Below are positions 50,837 to 61,043 of a stretch of 64,000 bases of DNA, piece after piece (within the stretch, counting starts at the first letter, position 1; every line of letters starts with the position of its first letter). The stretch lies in the NCBI GenBank assembly GCA_024691085.1, contig JAILNX010000010.1, positions 1-64,000 on the forward strand, in the 5' to 3' direction. The DNA comes from Clostridiales bacterium. Its GTDB lineage: Bacteria; Bacillota; Clostridia; Christensenellales; CAG-138. The position numbers and the translations under genes are program-made. The notes under the pieces are model-generated. The model did no database searches, was not told where the DNA came from, and was given only the letters and a program-made list of their open reading frames with translations.

Positions 50837-52069
50837 ATGAAGATCGCAGTTGCGGGAACCGGATACGTGGGTTTGTCCCTCGCAGTCCTTTTGAGCCGGC
50901 ACAACGAAGTTACGGCCGTCGATATCGTTCCCGAGAAGGTCGAAAAGCTCAACAACTGGATAAGCACTATCCAGGATGATTATATCGAAATGTTCCTTAA
51001 GGAGCACGAGGAGCGCGGGCTTAAGCTGAAAGCCACGACCGACGGCGTAACCGCGTACAGGGACGCCGATTTCGTCGTCATCGCCGCTCCGACCAACTAC
51101 GACCCGCAGAAGAACTTCTTCGACTGCTCCGCGGTCGAGAGCGTAATAAAGCTCGTGCTCGACAGCGGCTCCGCGGCGACCATGGTGATCAAATCGACCA
51201 TTCCCGTGGGCTATACCGCGTCGGTGCGCGAGAAGTTCGATACCGACCGCATACTGTTCAGCCCGGAGTTCTTAAGGGAATCCAAGGCACTTTACGACAA
51301 CCTCTACCCGAGCCGCATTATCGTCGGCTGCGATGAGATAAGCCGCGAAAGGGCGGAGACATTCGCGAAGCTCCTCGTCGAAGGAGCCGAGAAGAAGGAC
51401 GTTCCCGTTCTGTTCATGGGCTCGACCGAGGCGGAGGCGGTAAAGCTGTTCGCCAACACGTATCTTGCACTGCGCGTTTCCTACTTCAACGAGCTCGACA
51501 CCTACGCGGAGCTCAAGGGCCTCGACACCAGGTCCATCATCGACGGCGTCTGCCTCGATCCGCGCATCGGCACGCACTACAACAACCCGTCCTTCGGCTA
51601 CGGCGGCTACTGCCTGCCCAAGGACACGAAGCAGCTTCTGGCCAATTTCCGTGACGTTCCCGAGAACCTCATCCAGGCGATCGTCGAGTCCAACAGGACC
51701 AGAAAGGATCATATCGCCGACCGCGTGCTCGAGAAGGCGGGCTATTACACGGGCTCGTCCATGTGGAACGCCGCTAAGGAGCGTCCCGTCACCATAGGCG
51801 TTTACCGCCTTACGATGAAGGCCAATTCCGATAATTTCAGACAGTCCAGCATACAGGGCGTTATGAAGAGGATAAAGGCCAAGGGCGCTACCGTCATTAT
51901 CTACGAGCCGTCGCTCCCCGACGGAACGACCTTCTTCGGGAGCCTCGTCGTGAACGACATCGCGAAGTTCAAATCGGATAGCGATTCCATAATCGCCAAC
52001 CGCTACGATCCCGTCCTCGACGACGTCAGGGACAAGGTCTACACGAGGGATCTGTTCAGAAGAGACTGA
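50837..52069 (+). CDS. UDP-glucose 6-dehydrogenase
   Basis: Oxidises UDP-glucose to UDP-glucuronate. 410 residues: N-terminal Rossmann loop [15 protein letters not shown], substrate-binding [20 protein letters not shown], and the catalytic cysteine in [16 protein letters not shown] near residue 259. This is the short streptococcal-type form. AGGAGG precedes the ATG at 50837. It implies that the polymer made by this locus contains glucuronic acid or a uronic-acid derivative. Confidence 0.93.
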   Translation: MKIAVAGTGYVGLSLAVLLSRHNEVTAVDIVPEKVEKLNNWISTIQDDYIEMFLKEHEERGLKLKATTDGVTAYRDADFVVIAAPTNYDPQKNFFDCSAVESVIKLVLDSGSAATMVIKSTIPVGYTASVREKFDTDRILFSPEFLRESKALYDNLYPSRIIVGCDEISRERAETFAKLLVEGAEKKDVPVLFMGSTEAEAVKLFANTYLALRVSYFNELDTYAELKGLDTRSIIDGVCLDPRIGTHYNNPSFGYGGYCLPKDTKQLLANFRDVPENLIQAIVESNRTRKDHIADRVLEKAGYYTGSSMWNAAKERPVTIGVYRLTMKANSDNFRQSSIQGVMKRIKAKGATVIIYEPSLPDGTTFFGSLVVNDIAKFKSDSDSIIANRYDPVLDDVRDKVYTRDLFRRD

Positions 52070-52098
52070 CAAAACGCCTTGATGAAAGGAAGAACGGA

Positions 52099-52770
52099 AT
52101 GAACATTTTATTCGTAGTCGCGCATCCCGACGACGAGGTCCTCGGAGCAGGAGCGACGATAAACAAGCTGATCGGCGAAGACCACAACGTCGCCGTAGTG
52201 ACCATGGCGAATCACGCCGCGGCAAGGGCGAATATCTCTGCGACATTATCGGAAGATCAGGCGAAAGCTTTTGAGATAATGGGCATAAAAAAGGCGTATT
52301 CCGCCGATTTCCCCAATATTCAGATGAACACCGTGCCGCATCTTAAGCTCGTGCAGTTCATTGAGAGCTGCATCGAGGACTGGCAGGCGGAATGCATCTA
52401 TACGCATCATCCGTCAGATACCAATAACGATCACGTTATGACCTCTTTTGCGGCGCAGGCGGCAAGCAGACTTTTCCAGCGAAAGCCGGGCGTACCCGCG
52501 CTCAGACAGCTCGTTTATATGGAAGTTCCGTCAAGCACCGAATGGTCGCTCGATTCTTCCTCCAACCGGTTCACGCCCAATATGTTCGTCGAGATAGGAC
52601 GCGAAGGCGTGGAGCTTAAGCTAAAAGCGCTCGAGGCGTATGCCGGAGTGATGAGGCCCTATCCGCACCCCAGAAGCCGCGAGGCGATCGAGGGACTTGC
52701 GGCGTACCGCGGTTCCCAGGCGGGCTGCCTATATGCCGAAGCGTTCGAATCCGTCTTTTTCAGAGCGTGA
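52099..52770 (+). CDS. PIG-L family deacetylase
   Basis: A 223-residue LmbE/PIG-L zinc deacetylase. Zinc and catalytic motif AHPDDEVLGAG at residues 8-18 and second motif IYTHHPSDTNNDHVMT near 112. The family removes N-acetyl groups from N-acetylglucosamine-type sugars, so it may make a free amino sugar for the polymer. It lies 30 bp after the dehydrogenase and 8 bp before the sugar transferase. Confidence 0.9.
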   Translation: MNILFVVAHPDDEVLGAGATINKLIGEDHNVAVVTMANHAAARANISATLSEDQAKAFEIMGIKKAYSADFPNIQMNTVPHLKLVQFIESCIEDWQAECIYTHHPSDTNNDHVMTSFAAQAASRLFQRKPGVPALRQLVYMEVPSSTEWSLDSSSNRFTPNMFVEIGREGVELKLKALEAYAGVMRPYPHPRSREAIEGLAAYRGSQAGCLYAEAFESVFFRA

Positions 52771-52777
52771 GGGTGCT

Positions 52778-53467
52778 ATGAAAAGGAGAACTGCTTACAG
52801 GTTTTTCAAACGTTTATTTGATATTTTATCGACGGGACTCGCTCTTATCATCCTCTCGCCGCTCTTCGTGATCGCGGCAGTCGGGATACTGATCTCCGAC
52901 CCCGGCCCGATCTTTTACCTTGCGAACCGCGCGGGCAAGGACAATAAGACGTTCAGAATGTTCAAGTTCCGGTCTATGAGAGTCGACAGGAATGCGAACG
53001 AGAAGTCGCTCCGTCCGGATCAGGACAGGATATTCCCGTTCGGAAGGTTCATAAGGAAGACGAAGATCGACGAGCTGCCCCAGCTTCTCAACGTCTTTTT
53101 CGGGGACATGGCCGTTGTCGGGCCGAGACCGGCGTCCGTCGACCAGATCCCGATCACGAGAAGCGGAGCCAACGCCGTCGTCGCGAGCGTAAAGCCGGGA
53201 CTCACGAGCCCCTCCGCGCTCTACGACTATCTTTACGGCGACACCATCGAGGACGAAGCGGAGTACATGGAAAAGGTCGCTCCGACGAGGCTCGCTCTCG
53301 ACCGATACTATATCGGGAAGCAGACCGCCGGCTGCGATTTGAAAATGATCTGGTACACGGTGGTCTGCATCTTCGGTTCTGTTTTTCATAAGCCCGCCGT
53401 CTTTATACTGCGCGAGCTCATAGAAGCCGTCGACGGCGACAGGCGCGCGCTCGACGAGATGAAGTAA
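52778..53467 (+). CDS. Initiating sugar-phosphate transferase (WcaJ/PglC type)
   Basis: A 229-residue bacterial sugar transferase that puts the first sugar phosphate on undecaprenyl phosphate. One N-terminal membrane segment (about residues 14-37), then PIFYLANRAGKDNKTFRMFKFRSM, the KIDELPQLLNVFFGDMAVVGPRP signature and VKPGLTSP. The short form with one membrane re-entrant helix is of the PglC type. ATG at 52778 after GAGGG. It marks the polymer as lipid-linked. Confidence 0.93.
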   Translation: MKRRTAYRFFKRLFDILSTGLALIILSPLFVIAAVGILISDPGPIFYLANRAGKDNKTFRMFKFRSMRVDRNANEKSLRPDQDRIFPFGRFIRKTKIDELPQLLNVFFGDMAVVGPRPASVDQIPITRSGANAVVASVKPGLTSPSALYDYLYGDTIEDEAEYMEKVAPTRLALDRYYIGKQTAGCDLKMIWYTVVCIFGSVFHKPAVFILRELIEAVDGDRRALDEMK

Positions 53468-53511
53468 CGGCCGTTCTTTATGGACGCCCGAGCCGGTGAA
53501 AGGAGCGGTAA

Positions 53512-54663
53512 ATGAGCAAATACAGGGTTTTGCTGTTTGAGGGCAGAGCGCGCCAAAGCCTTCCTCTTGCTGAAGCCTTTAAAAAAATGGACTGCGAGGT
53601 CACCGCTTTGTGTGAATCAAAGCTTGACGTAGCTTATGTTTCAAGGTATTTCGATAATAAACTGATCGGCGTATGCAGCAATACCGACGAGGAGGGAACG
53701 GCGAAACAGGTCGAGGAGCTTGTTAAAACCGGGGAATACGACCTGGTGGTCCCGACGACCGACTTCTCCGCGATGATCCTCGCAAAGTACAGAGAGAGGT
53801 TTATTCCGTACTGTCACGTCGCTTCGAACGAGTGGAGCGTTTTTCAGATCGCTGCGGATAAGAACAAAACTATGAAGGTATGCACGGACTGCGGTCTGCC
53901 GTGTCCGCGCACGCTCTTTGACGTTGACAGCATCGATAAAGTCACGGGACTTCAGTATCCGATAGTGGTCAAGCCCAAGACCGGCTACGGCGCGATCGGC
54001 TTTAAAAAGGTGAACGACCGGGTCGAGCTTGAAAAGCTGCTCGACGGTCTGTCCGCGGAGGAGATCCGGCAGTTCGTATTTCAGGAGTACATTCCCCAGA
54101 CCGATCTTCAGTATGAGTGCGCAATGTTCATGGACGACAATAACGAGGCCAAAACTGCGCTCGTGTTCAGCAAGAACCGCTGGTTCCCCGTCGAGGGCGG
54201 CTCAAGCACTTTAAACATCACCGTGGAACGGGCGGATATCGTGGAGAGCTGCACAAAACTTCTTCAGGCGATCAACTGGCGCGGCGCCGCAGACATCGAT
54301 CTTATTCAGGATCCGAGGGACGGAACGGCAAAGATTATGGAGATCAATCCCCGCGTATCGGGAAGCGTGAAGATCGCTTTCATAGCGGGTACCGATCAGG
54401 CAAGGCAGATGATCGAGCTTGCCGAGGGGAAAGATGTCACGGCGTACAGGGAGTATGAATACGGCTGGCGCCTTCGCTGCTTCCAGACCGATCTTCTCTG
54501 GTTCCTCAAATCAAAGGACAGGTTCAAAGCCAAGCCTTCATGGTTCAGCTGGAAGAGGACGAGAGAGCAGATCTTCTCCTTCAGAGATCCGATCCCGTGG
54601 TTTGCCTTCTCGATCAAGGGCATCAAAAACTATCGATCGGAAATGAAAAAAAGAACGCAGTAA
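53512..54663 (+). CDS. ATP-grasp domain protein (carboxylate-amine ligase type)
   Basis: A 383-residue ATP-grasp enzyme. Pre-ATP-grasp Rossmann-like part (residues 1-110), ATP-binding IVVKPKTGYGAIGFKK near 150, then MEINPRVSGSV near 285 for metal binding. Such enzymes form amide bonds by activating a carboxylate with ATP. In this locus it could link an amino acid or amine to a uronic-acid carboxyl. The last 60 residues have no clear match. Start ATG with GGAGCGG upstream. Confidence 0.85.
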   Translation: MSKYRVLLFEGRARQSLPLAEAFKKMDCEVTALCESKLDVAYVSRYFDNKLIGVCSNTDEEGTAKQVEELVKTGEYDLVVPTTDFSAMILAKYRERFIPYCHVASNEWSVFQIAADKNKTMKVCTDCGLPCPRTLFDVDSIDKVTGLQYPIVVKPKTGYGAIGFKKVNDRVELEKLLDGLSAEEIRQFVFQEYIPQTDLQYECAMFMDDNNEAKTALVFSKNRWFPVEGGSSTLNITVERADIVESCTKLLQAINWRGAADIDLIQDPRDGTAKIMEINPRVSGSVKIAFIAGTDQARQMIELAEGKDVTAYREYEYGWRLRCFQTDLLWFLKSKDRFKAKPSWFSWKRTREQIFSFRDPIPWFAFSIKGIKNYRSEMKKRTQ

Positions 54664-54687
54664 CTTTAAAACCCGTAAGGAACCGGC

Positions 54688-55875
54688 ATGAATATTCTGA
54701 TCGTATCACAGTATTACTATCCCGAACAGTTTCAGATAAACGAGATCGCGGAGGGCCTTGTGAAAAAAGGTCATTCCGTAACGGTGCTCTGCGGTCTGCC
54801 GAATTATCCACAGGGAAGGATATTCAAAGGCTACAGATTCGGCAAGCGGCATGAGACCGTGAACGGAGTGGAGATCAAACGATGCTTCCAGTTCGGCCGC
54901 GGAAAGAGCAAGGTCGGGCTGATCCTTAACTACGTTTCGTTCGCTCTGTCCGGTTCTTTAAAGGTCCTCTTCTTAAAGAAGAAGTATGACGTTGCCGTAA
55001 GCTATCAGCTTTCGCCGGTAACGATGGCGTACCCCGCGATGCTCTATAAAAAGCTTTCCGGGAAGAAGCTGTTCCTGTACTGCCTTGACATATTCCCCGA
55101 ATCGGTCCTCTCGCATACCGGCAGGGACGGATTCATCTACAGAAAAACCGCCGGCATCTCAAGAAAGATCTATAGCGCCTGCAATCTCATCGGAGTTACG
55201 TCCAAGCCGTTTTTGAAGTATCTTAACGAAGTAAACGGCGTTGACAAAGAAAAGATGGTCTATCTTCCCCAGCACGCAGGCGATGAGATGCTTAAAATGG
55301 ATCTCGGCGCGGAAGACAACGGCGTCGCGGACTTTATGTTTGCCGGCAACATCGGGTTCGGGCAGAATCTTGAAACGCTGGTCGAGGCGGCCTCGCTGAT
55401 CGCGGACAGAGATTTTGTCGTTCACATCGTCGGGGACGGATCGAAGCTGAACTCCCTTAAGGACGCGGTCAGGGAGAAGGGTCTTGAGAAAAGGTTTGTA
55501 TTTTACGGGAGAGTCGATCGAAGCGAAATGCCCGATTATTATAAAAAGGCCGATGCCCTGATCCTGACTTTAAGGGGCGACAACGCGGTCGGCGATACTA
55601 TGCCGGGCAAGCTTCAGACCTATATGACCACGGGCAAACCGATAATCGGCGCGATAAACGGCGCCGCGCAGGAGGTCATACTGGAGTCCGGCTGCGGTCT
55701 TTGCGGACCTGCCTCCGACGCCGGGACTCTCGCCAGGAATATGCTCGCGTTTATTGATTCGCCCGAGAGCTTTATTGGCTGCGGCGAAAAGGCGAGGGAG
55801 TACTTCCTTGAATACTTTACGCGTGACAAATGCATTAACGACTGGGAGCGGATCCTAACGGAATGCGCCGAATGA
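54688..55875 (+). CDS. Glycosyltransferase family 4 (WbuB-like)
   Basis: A 395-residue GT-B glycosyltransferase. N-terminal half MNILIVSQYYYPEQFQINE, acceptor-side Gly-rich region; C-terminal nucleotide-sugar part FMFAGNIGFGQNLETLVEA and VGDGSKLNSLK, with YYKKADALILTLRGDN. WbuB-type enzymes transfer amino sugars such as N-acetylfucosamine in O-antigen loci. Sugar specificity cannot be read from the sequence. Confidence 0.9.
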   Translation: MNILIVSQYYYPEQFQINEIAEGLVKKGHSVTVLCGLPNYPQGRIFKGYRFGKRHETVNGVEIKRCFQFGRGKSKVGLILNYVSFALSGSLKVLFLKKKYDVAVSYQLSPVTMAYPAMLYKKLSGKKLFLYCLDIFPESVLSHTGRDGFIYRKTAGISRKIYSACNLIGVTSKPFLKYLNEVNGVDKEKMVYLPQHAGDEMLKMDLGAEDNGVADFMFAGNIGFGQNLETLVEAASLIADRDFVVHIVGDGSKLNSLKDAVREKGLEKRFVFYGRVDRSEMPDYYKKADALILTLRGDNAVGDTMPGKLQTYMTTGKPIIGAINGAAQEVILESGCGLCGPASDAGTLARNMLAFIDSPESFIGCGEKAREYFLEYFTRDKCINDWERILTECAE

Positions 55876-55926
55876 TCACGCCGGAAAACCACGGACAAGC
55901 GTTGCGAAACTTAAGAGGACGTTATT

Positions 55927-56541
55927 ATGAACCTGAGATTTGTCATTGCAAAGATAATCGAAAAGACGCAGATAGCCGCTTTGAAAAACTGCACGGTCGA
56001 TAAAAGATCGAAGGTCTGCAGCAGATCGCGCGCCTATGATACCGTGATAAACAGGTATTCGTACGTCGGCAGCAACTGCACGGTGATCAATACCGTGATA
56101 GGCAAATACTGCTCCATTGCCGACGGCTGCATCATCGGCGGACCCCAGCACCATATCGATTACGTTTCTTCGAGCCCCGTTTTCCACGAGGGGAGAAACT
56201 CGATGAAGAAGGTCTATTATCCTCACCCTGCGGTCGAACCGCCCGTGACGGTGATCGGAAACGACGTCTGGCTCGGAAACAACGTTATCATCAAGGGCGG
56301 CTGCACCATAGGAAACGGCGCGGTCGTCGGAATGGGGAGCGTCGTAACTCACGATATCCCCGATTACGAGGTGTGGGCGGGCAATCCCGCACGACCGATC
56401 AGAAAGAGATTTGACGACGAAACCATAAGGTTCTTAAGCGACATCAGGTGGTGGGACTGGGAAGAAGAAAAGATAGAGAAGTACGCGAAGTATTTTAACG
56501 ATCCCGCCGCATTGAAGGCGGCACTGGAGGAAGAGAAATGA
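55927..56541 (+). CDS. Hexapeptide-repeat (LbH) acyltransferase
   Basis: A 204-residue left-handed beta-helix acyltransferase of the CatB/LbH type. Hexapeptide pattern visible in YVGSNCTVINTVIGKYCSIA and VIGNDVWLGNNVIIKGGCTI, with the catalytic-type histidine in GPQHHIDYVS. Such enzymes O-acetylate or N-acylate sugars. Its stop overlaps the next glycosyltransferase by 4 bp. Confidence 0.9.
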   Translation: MNLRFVIAKIIEKTQIAALKNCTVDKRSKVCSRSRAYDTVINRYSYVGSNCTVINTVIGKYCSIADGCIIGGPQHHIDYVSSSPVFHEGRNSMKKVYYPHPAVEPPVTVIGNDVWLGNNVIIKGGCTIGNGAVVGMGSVVTHDIPDYEVWAGNPARPIRKRFDDETIRFLSDIRWWDWEEEKIEKYAKYFNDPAALKAALEEEK

Positions 56542-57746
56542 ACATTCTTGTCGTGACTCCGATCTATCCCAGAACGGACGCCCCGAAAAACACCACCGCG
56601 ACGAAGGTCATCCATTATTTTGCCGACGAGTGGAGAAAAATGGGGCATAACGTCTGCGTGATACATACTCCCAACAGGCTGATGAAGATCTTCTACGTAA
56701 TGCCGCAGTGGATCAAGAATATCCTTAAGGCAAAGACGGGAAACGAGTTCCCCGACGTCAAGATCACGAAAAAGGCAGAGTATTCGTTCGAGGGGATCAA
56801 TGCCTTCCGCAGGCCTGTCTTCAAGCTCATCCCGAGGAAGCTGTCCTCTGACAGGGAGATCGCGGCTGCCGCGAGGGATATAAATGCTTTCCTCGAGAAG
56901 ACCGGCTTCGTACCCGACATCATTCTGGGACACTGGGCCACACCGAGCGTTCAGCTTCTGAACGAGCTGAACAGATACTATAACTGCAGAAAGTCCATCG
57001 TCTTCCATGACGATTATTATACCGGCGCGTTCAACGCGAAGATGATCGAATGTATGCGCCGCATCGACGCCGTCGGGTGCAGATCGGTCACGCTTGCCGA
57101 AAAAGTCAAAAAGCAGCTGAAGCTTGAAAGCTCTCCGTTCATCTGCTATTCCGGCGTCCCCGACGACGTAGTCAGCACGGCGGCCTTCGATCCCGAAAGG
57201 GCGGGGGAGCCTCTTAACCGCTTCATATACGTCGGCGAGCTTATCCAAAGAAAATATTGCGACGTTGTCATTAAGGCGCTCGCAAGGCTCAACGTCCCAG
57301 GCTGGCGTTTCGACGTGATAGGCGTAGGCAACGACCGAGGCAGATTCGAGCAGCTCGCCGAGAGTCTGGGCGTATCCGACCGCGTGACCTTCCACGGGCG
57401 CGTCCCCAGGGAGAAGGTCTTCGAGCTTCTCGCAGGATCGCAGTGCTTTATCATGCCGAGCAAGAACGAGGCCTTCGGGCTTGTGTATCTTGAGGCCATG
57501 GTGTCGTCCTGCATCGCCGTGGGCTCCGTCGGAGAGGGCATCGACGGGATCATAAGAAACGGCGAGAACGGGCTGCTTGTCGAGCCCGGAAACGAGGGCA
57601 GCCTTTATAACGCGCTTTCGGGATTAATGAATATGTCCGCCGAAGAGCGCACTGCGCTTGCCCGCAGAGGATTCGAGACCGCGGTAAGGTTTACGGATTC
57701 TAACGTTGCCCGCAGCTATCTTTCGGACGCGGAGAATTGGAAATGA
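56538..57746 (+). CDS. Glycosyltransferase family 4
   Basis: A 402-residue GT-B enzyme. N-terminal MNILVVTPIYPRTDAPKNTT; donor domain RFIYVGELIQRKYCDVVIKAL near residue 230, FHGRVPREKVFELLAGSQ near 285 and the E-x7-E-type PSKNEAFGLVYLEAMVS near 315. Coupled to the acyltransferase by an ATGA overlap. Donor unknown. Confidence 0.92.
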   Translation: MNILVVTPIYPRTDAPKNTTATKVIHYFADEWRKMGHNVCVIHTPNRLMKIFYVMPQWIKNILKAKTGNEFPDVKITKKAEYSFEGINAFRRPVFKLIPRKLSSDREIAAAARDINAFLEKTGFVPDIILGHWATPSVQLLNELNRYYNCRKSIVFHDDYYTGAFNAKMIECMRRIDAVGCRSVTLAEKVKKQLKLESSPFICYSGVPDDVVSTAAFDPERAGEPLNRFIYVGELIQRKYCDVVIKALARLNVPGWRFDVIGVGNDRGRFEQLAESLGVSDRVTFHGRVPREKVFELLAGSQCFIMPSKNEAFGLVYLEAMVSSCIAVGSVGEGIDGIIRNGENGLLVEPGNEGSLYNALSGLMNMSAEERTALARRGFETAVRFTDSNVARSYLSDAENWK

Positions 57747-57811
57747 CGGCTCTTGCCGTTATAAGTTAGTTACGACCGAATTTCCCGATCTGTCAACAGG
57801 AAACAGTTCAG

Positions 57812-59008
57812 ATGATAAGAACGCTGATACAAAAGTTAAAATGCAAAAGAGGCACCCTTCTGCCGCTGGTATGCGCTCTGGTAATTATGACGTACGTCGA
57901 TTTCTTCCCGAGCGTGATCAGATACAATCTGTCCTACGTCGCATGGGGCGTGATACTGCTGGAGTGCCTGTTTACCTGTCCCTTAAGGATCAACAGGACT
58001 GCCTTTTTCTACATCGCGTACGGCGCGGTGTTCCTGCTGATCGTTCTTATTTTCAGCGCTTTCAGCGATTTGCAGTATTATAAGAGTTCCATAGTTTACG
58101 CAATACTGGTAGCGCTCCTCGTTTTTATCTGCGGTTCTTTGATCGGCAACAAGCTCGATCCTGACGACGTGGAAGTCATCTGCAGATGGTACGTGCTCGG
58201 CGCGGTCCTTCTGTCGATCGTTCTGTTTATCAATACCGGCGGTGATTTCAACCTTGACAAAAGGCAATATCTGGGACTGAACAAGAACTCTGTCGGTCAG
58301 ATCCTTTCTTCCGCGGCCATGGTCTTAATGGTAGGAGTATCCGCTAAAAAGAAGAAGGGGAACACCCTGATCCGCCTCGCCATGGTAGCGGTCCTGGTCA
58401 CTATGCTTTTCCTGATAAGGTCCAGGACTTCCATCCTTTGCTTTGCCGTGGCGGTCGTGCTTATGCTGGCTTCGAGGTATACCAACAGGAAGGTGAAGCG
58501 ATGGATCGCTTTCGCGGTCATCGTCTTCGCTGTCGTGCTGATCGCCGTTCCGGGCTTCCGCAACGCTTTGGTCAACAAGATCCTGTTCGCAAACCGTGAC
58601 GCGAGCGATATTGACGCTCTGAGCTCGGGCAGACTGACCATCTACAACAGGTTCTTCCCCATGCTTAAGGGGAATGAGCTGATGGGCTTGGGCCCGATGT
58701 ATTACGAAAGCTTCTTCCTTTCTGCGATCCTTCAGTTCGGCATTCCTCTCGGCCTGTTTTTATGGGGCTACGTTCTGTTTATGCTGAGAGAGGTAAGGGT
58801 AAGGCGCAGGAGCCTTCCGTACGGATGGCTTTTGATGCTGATCGCAGTAAGCTATTCCCTTAACGGCCTCTTCGAGGGGCTTCCGCCGTTCGGCCCCGGC
58901 ACGAAGAATTTCCTGCTTTGGCTTCTGTTCGGATTGGCGACCGCGCATACGGGATCCAGAGCAAATTATGAGAAAGGTGCAATGGAACATGGCGGACTGC
59001 TCAGATAA
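57812..59008 (+). CDS. Membrane polymerase/ligase-like protein (Wzy/O-antigen ligase type)
   Basis: A 398-residue membrane protein with about ten segments and a loop of Wzy/WaaL character near residues 260-290 (DALSSGRLTIYNRFFPMLKGNELMG). The S-G-R loop is common in O-antigen ligases and polymerases. It is the best candidate for the enzyme that joins repeat units. Its last 20 bases overlap the next gene. Confidence 0.75.
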   Translation: MIRTLIQKLKCKRGTLLPLVCALVIMTYVDFFPSVIRYNLSYVAWGVILLECLFTCPLRINRTAFFYIAYGAVFLLIVLIFSAFSDLQYYKSSIVYAILVALLVFICGSLIGNKLDPDDVEVICRWYVLGAVLLSIVLFINTGGDFNLDKRQYLGLNKNSVGQILSSAAMVLMVGVSAKKKKGNTLIRLAMVAVLVTMLFLIRSRTSILCFAVAVVLMLASRYTNRKVKRWIAFAVIVFAVVLIAVPGFRNALVNKILFANRDASDIDALSSGRLTIYNRFFPMLKGNELMGLGPMYYESFFLSAILQFGIPLGLFLWGYVLFMLREVRVRRRSLPYGWLLMLIAVSYSLNGLFEGLPPFGPGTKNFLLWLLFGLATAHTGSRANYEKGAMEHGGLLR

Positions 59009-60086
59009 CAACAGACTGGACTATATAGACGTCGTAAAGGGCATCGGTATGCTGCTGGTGGTTTTCGCGCATATCCTTGTCTCCGGATCCGTTAACTGGT
59101 TCATCTACGCTTTCCATATGCCGCTGTTCTTCTTTATTTCGGGAGTCCTTTATAATCCCGCAAAGTACGACAGCTGCTTAAAACTGATAAAGAAGAGGAT
59201 CCGCACGCTCCTGATCCCGTACGTCATCTATTCGGTCGTCACGTGGATCGTATGGGTTGTTTATTCGATCGCTGCCAAAAAACAGGTCGAAAGCTATTGG
59301 ATGCCCCTTCTTCAGACGGTCATCGCGCAGGGCTCGGGCGGGTTCCTTGTACATAACGTGCCTCTCTGGTTCGTCACCTGCCTGTTCGCGGTCGAGGTAC
59401 TGTACTATTTCGTAAACAAGATAAAGAGCCTCGCGCTTAAGCTGATCGTCGCTTTCGCGATAACCGCTCTCGGATACCTGATGATAGCGGTCTTCGGTTT
59501 CTTCCCGTTCAATCTTCTGCCGTGGAGCCTCGAGGTCGCGTTTGCAGCCTTCGCCTTCTATGCCGTCGGCAGCATCTTCGGGAAGAAGATCGTCGGATTC
59601 ATATCTTTCCTGCATGGGAAGAACGTTTTCTTAAGGATTCTGGGCATCCTGCTCCTTGCGGGTACGGTATTTGCGTGCTCGCGGGTAAACAGGCATATTT
59701 CGTTCGGGTCCGACAGACTCGGCAGCCATCCGCTGGTACTGTATTTCGGCGCCTTTTCGGGCATCTTCATGATGTTCCTGTTAAGCTATGAGATCGCGTC
59801 GATAAATACTCGCCTTAAGTTTCTCAACAAGGTGACGGACTATATTAAATGGATCGGCAAGAACAGCTTCCGCTTCATGGCGGTGCACGTTCCGATCAAG
59901 GGCTTCCTTGTGACCGTTGCCGCAAAGGTATTCCACGTTACCGTAAAAGCGGTGGGAAGGAGCTTCGTTTATTCCGGAATCGTGTTCATCGCAACAATGA
60001 TCATCGCTTCCGTTATCACGATGGCAACCAACTTTGTTATTGATAAGATCGCGAAAAAACGCCGTGAGCGCAAGCTGACTGCGTAA
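58989..60086 (+). CDS. Membrane acyltransferase, family 3
   Basis: A 365-residue polytopic acyltransferase (NolL/OatA-like transmembrane domain), about ten segments. Conserved RLDYIDVVKGIGMLLVVFAH and MPLFFFISGVLYNP. Usually adds O-acetyl or succinyl groups to sugars at the membrane. The ATG at 58989 is preferred: GAGAAAGG is 11 bases upstream, while an upstream ATG at 58968 has no site. Confidence 0.88.
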   Translation: MADCSDNNRLDYIDVVKGIGMLLVVFAHILVSGSVNWFIYAFHMPLFFFISGVLYNPAKYDSCLKLIKKRIRTLLIPYVIYSVVTWIVWVVYSIAAKKQVESYWMPLLQTVIAQGSGGFLVHNVPLWFVTCLFAVEVLYYFVNKIKSLALKLIVAFAITALGYLMIAVFGFFPFNLLPWSLEVAFAAFAFYAVGSIFGKKIVGFISFLHGKNVFLRILGILLLAGTVFACSRVNRHISFGSDRLGSHPLVLYFGAFSGIFMMFLLSYEIASINTRLKFLNKVTDYIKWIGKNSFRFMAVHVPIKGFLVTVAAKVFHVTVKAVGRSFVYSGIVFIATMIIASVITMATNFVIDKIAKKRRERKLTA

Positions 60087-60112
60087 AAATATTTTTCAGG
60101 AGAGATCATCAG

Positions 60113-61012
60113 ATGCAGAAATACCCGTGGCTTGCGGAACGGTTCAGAAGAGCTCTGTGCCGTATCTCGCCGATGCTGAACACGAAGGTTACATACAAGA
60201 TGAAATTCCACAGGAAGCTGGATCTTAACGACCCGAAGACTCTGAACGAGAAGATCCAGTGGCTGAAGTTCAATACGTACCGCGACGATCCGCTCGTCAA
60301 GCAGTGCGCCGACAAGTATGCGGTAAGAAAGTACGTCGAGGACTGCGGACTTAAGCAGATACTGAACGAGCTTATCGCGGCATACGATTCGCCAGAGAAG
60401 ATCGAGTGGGACAGGCTGCCCGACAGGTTCGCGCTGAAGATGAACGTGGGCTGCGGTATGAATCACATAGTATCGGACTACAGCGCGGAAGATCCGGAAG
60501 CGCTCAGGAAGGAAGTCAGGAAATGGTTCAGGGCGTCGAGAACGCAGTGGCTCGGCTACTCGGAGCTGCAGTACAGGGACGTTAAGCCCTACGCGCTCGT
60601 CGAAAAATACTTGGGGAATGCGGAGAAAAAGACCTTCCCGGAGGACTACAAGGTCTACTGCTTCAACGGCAGGGCGGAATTCGTTCTGGTCTGTGTAGGC
60701 CGTGAGAGCGGCGACATCCCGAAATACTATTTCCTGGACCGTGATTGGAATCTCGCGAGGATCAACAGGGACAGCAAGAACGCGCCGGAAGGGTTCACTA
60801 TCCCGAAGCCCGCCTGCATGGACGAGCTGTTCGGCGCGGCGGAGACGCTTTCAAAGCCCTTCCCGTTCGTAAGAGCAGATTTTTATATCCATGAGGATCG
60901 GGTCATCTTCGGCGAGCTGACCTTTACTCCCGCCGGCGGAATGGATACGGCAAGACTTCCCGAGACGGACAAGTTCATGGGTGAGATGCTGAAGCTGCCC
61001 GACGCAGAATGA
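60113..61012 (+). CDS. TupA-like ATP-grasp protein
   Basis: A 299-residue protein matching the TupA-like ATP-grasp family: TYKMKFHRKLDLNDPKTLNEKIQWLK at the start, CADKYAVRKYVEDCG near residue 64, and VRADFYIHEDRVIFGELTFTPAGG near 255. TupA was described in teichuronopeptide synthesis of an alkaliphilic Bacillus, a polymer of glucuronate and glutamate. With the UDP-glucose dehydrogenase in the same locus, a uronate-amino acid linkage is plausible but not shown. Confidence 0.85.
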   Translation: MQKYPWLAERFRRALCRISPMLNTKVTYKMKFHRKLDLNDPKTLNEKIQWLKFNTYRDDPLVKQCADKYAVRKYVEDCGLKQILNELIAAYDSPEKIEWDRLPDRFALKMNVGCGMNHIVSDYSAEDPEALRKEVRKWFRASRTQWLGYSELQYRDVKPYALVEKYLGNAEKKTFPEDYKVYCFNGRAEFVLVCVGRESGDIPKYYFLDRDWNLARINRDSKNAPEGFTIPKPACMDELFGAAETLSKPFPFVRADFYIHEDRVIFGELTFTPAGGMDTARLPETDKFMGEMLKLPDAE

Positions 61013-61043
61013 AAACATAAGCGGATCATAAGGGGAACCGGAA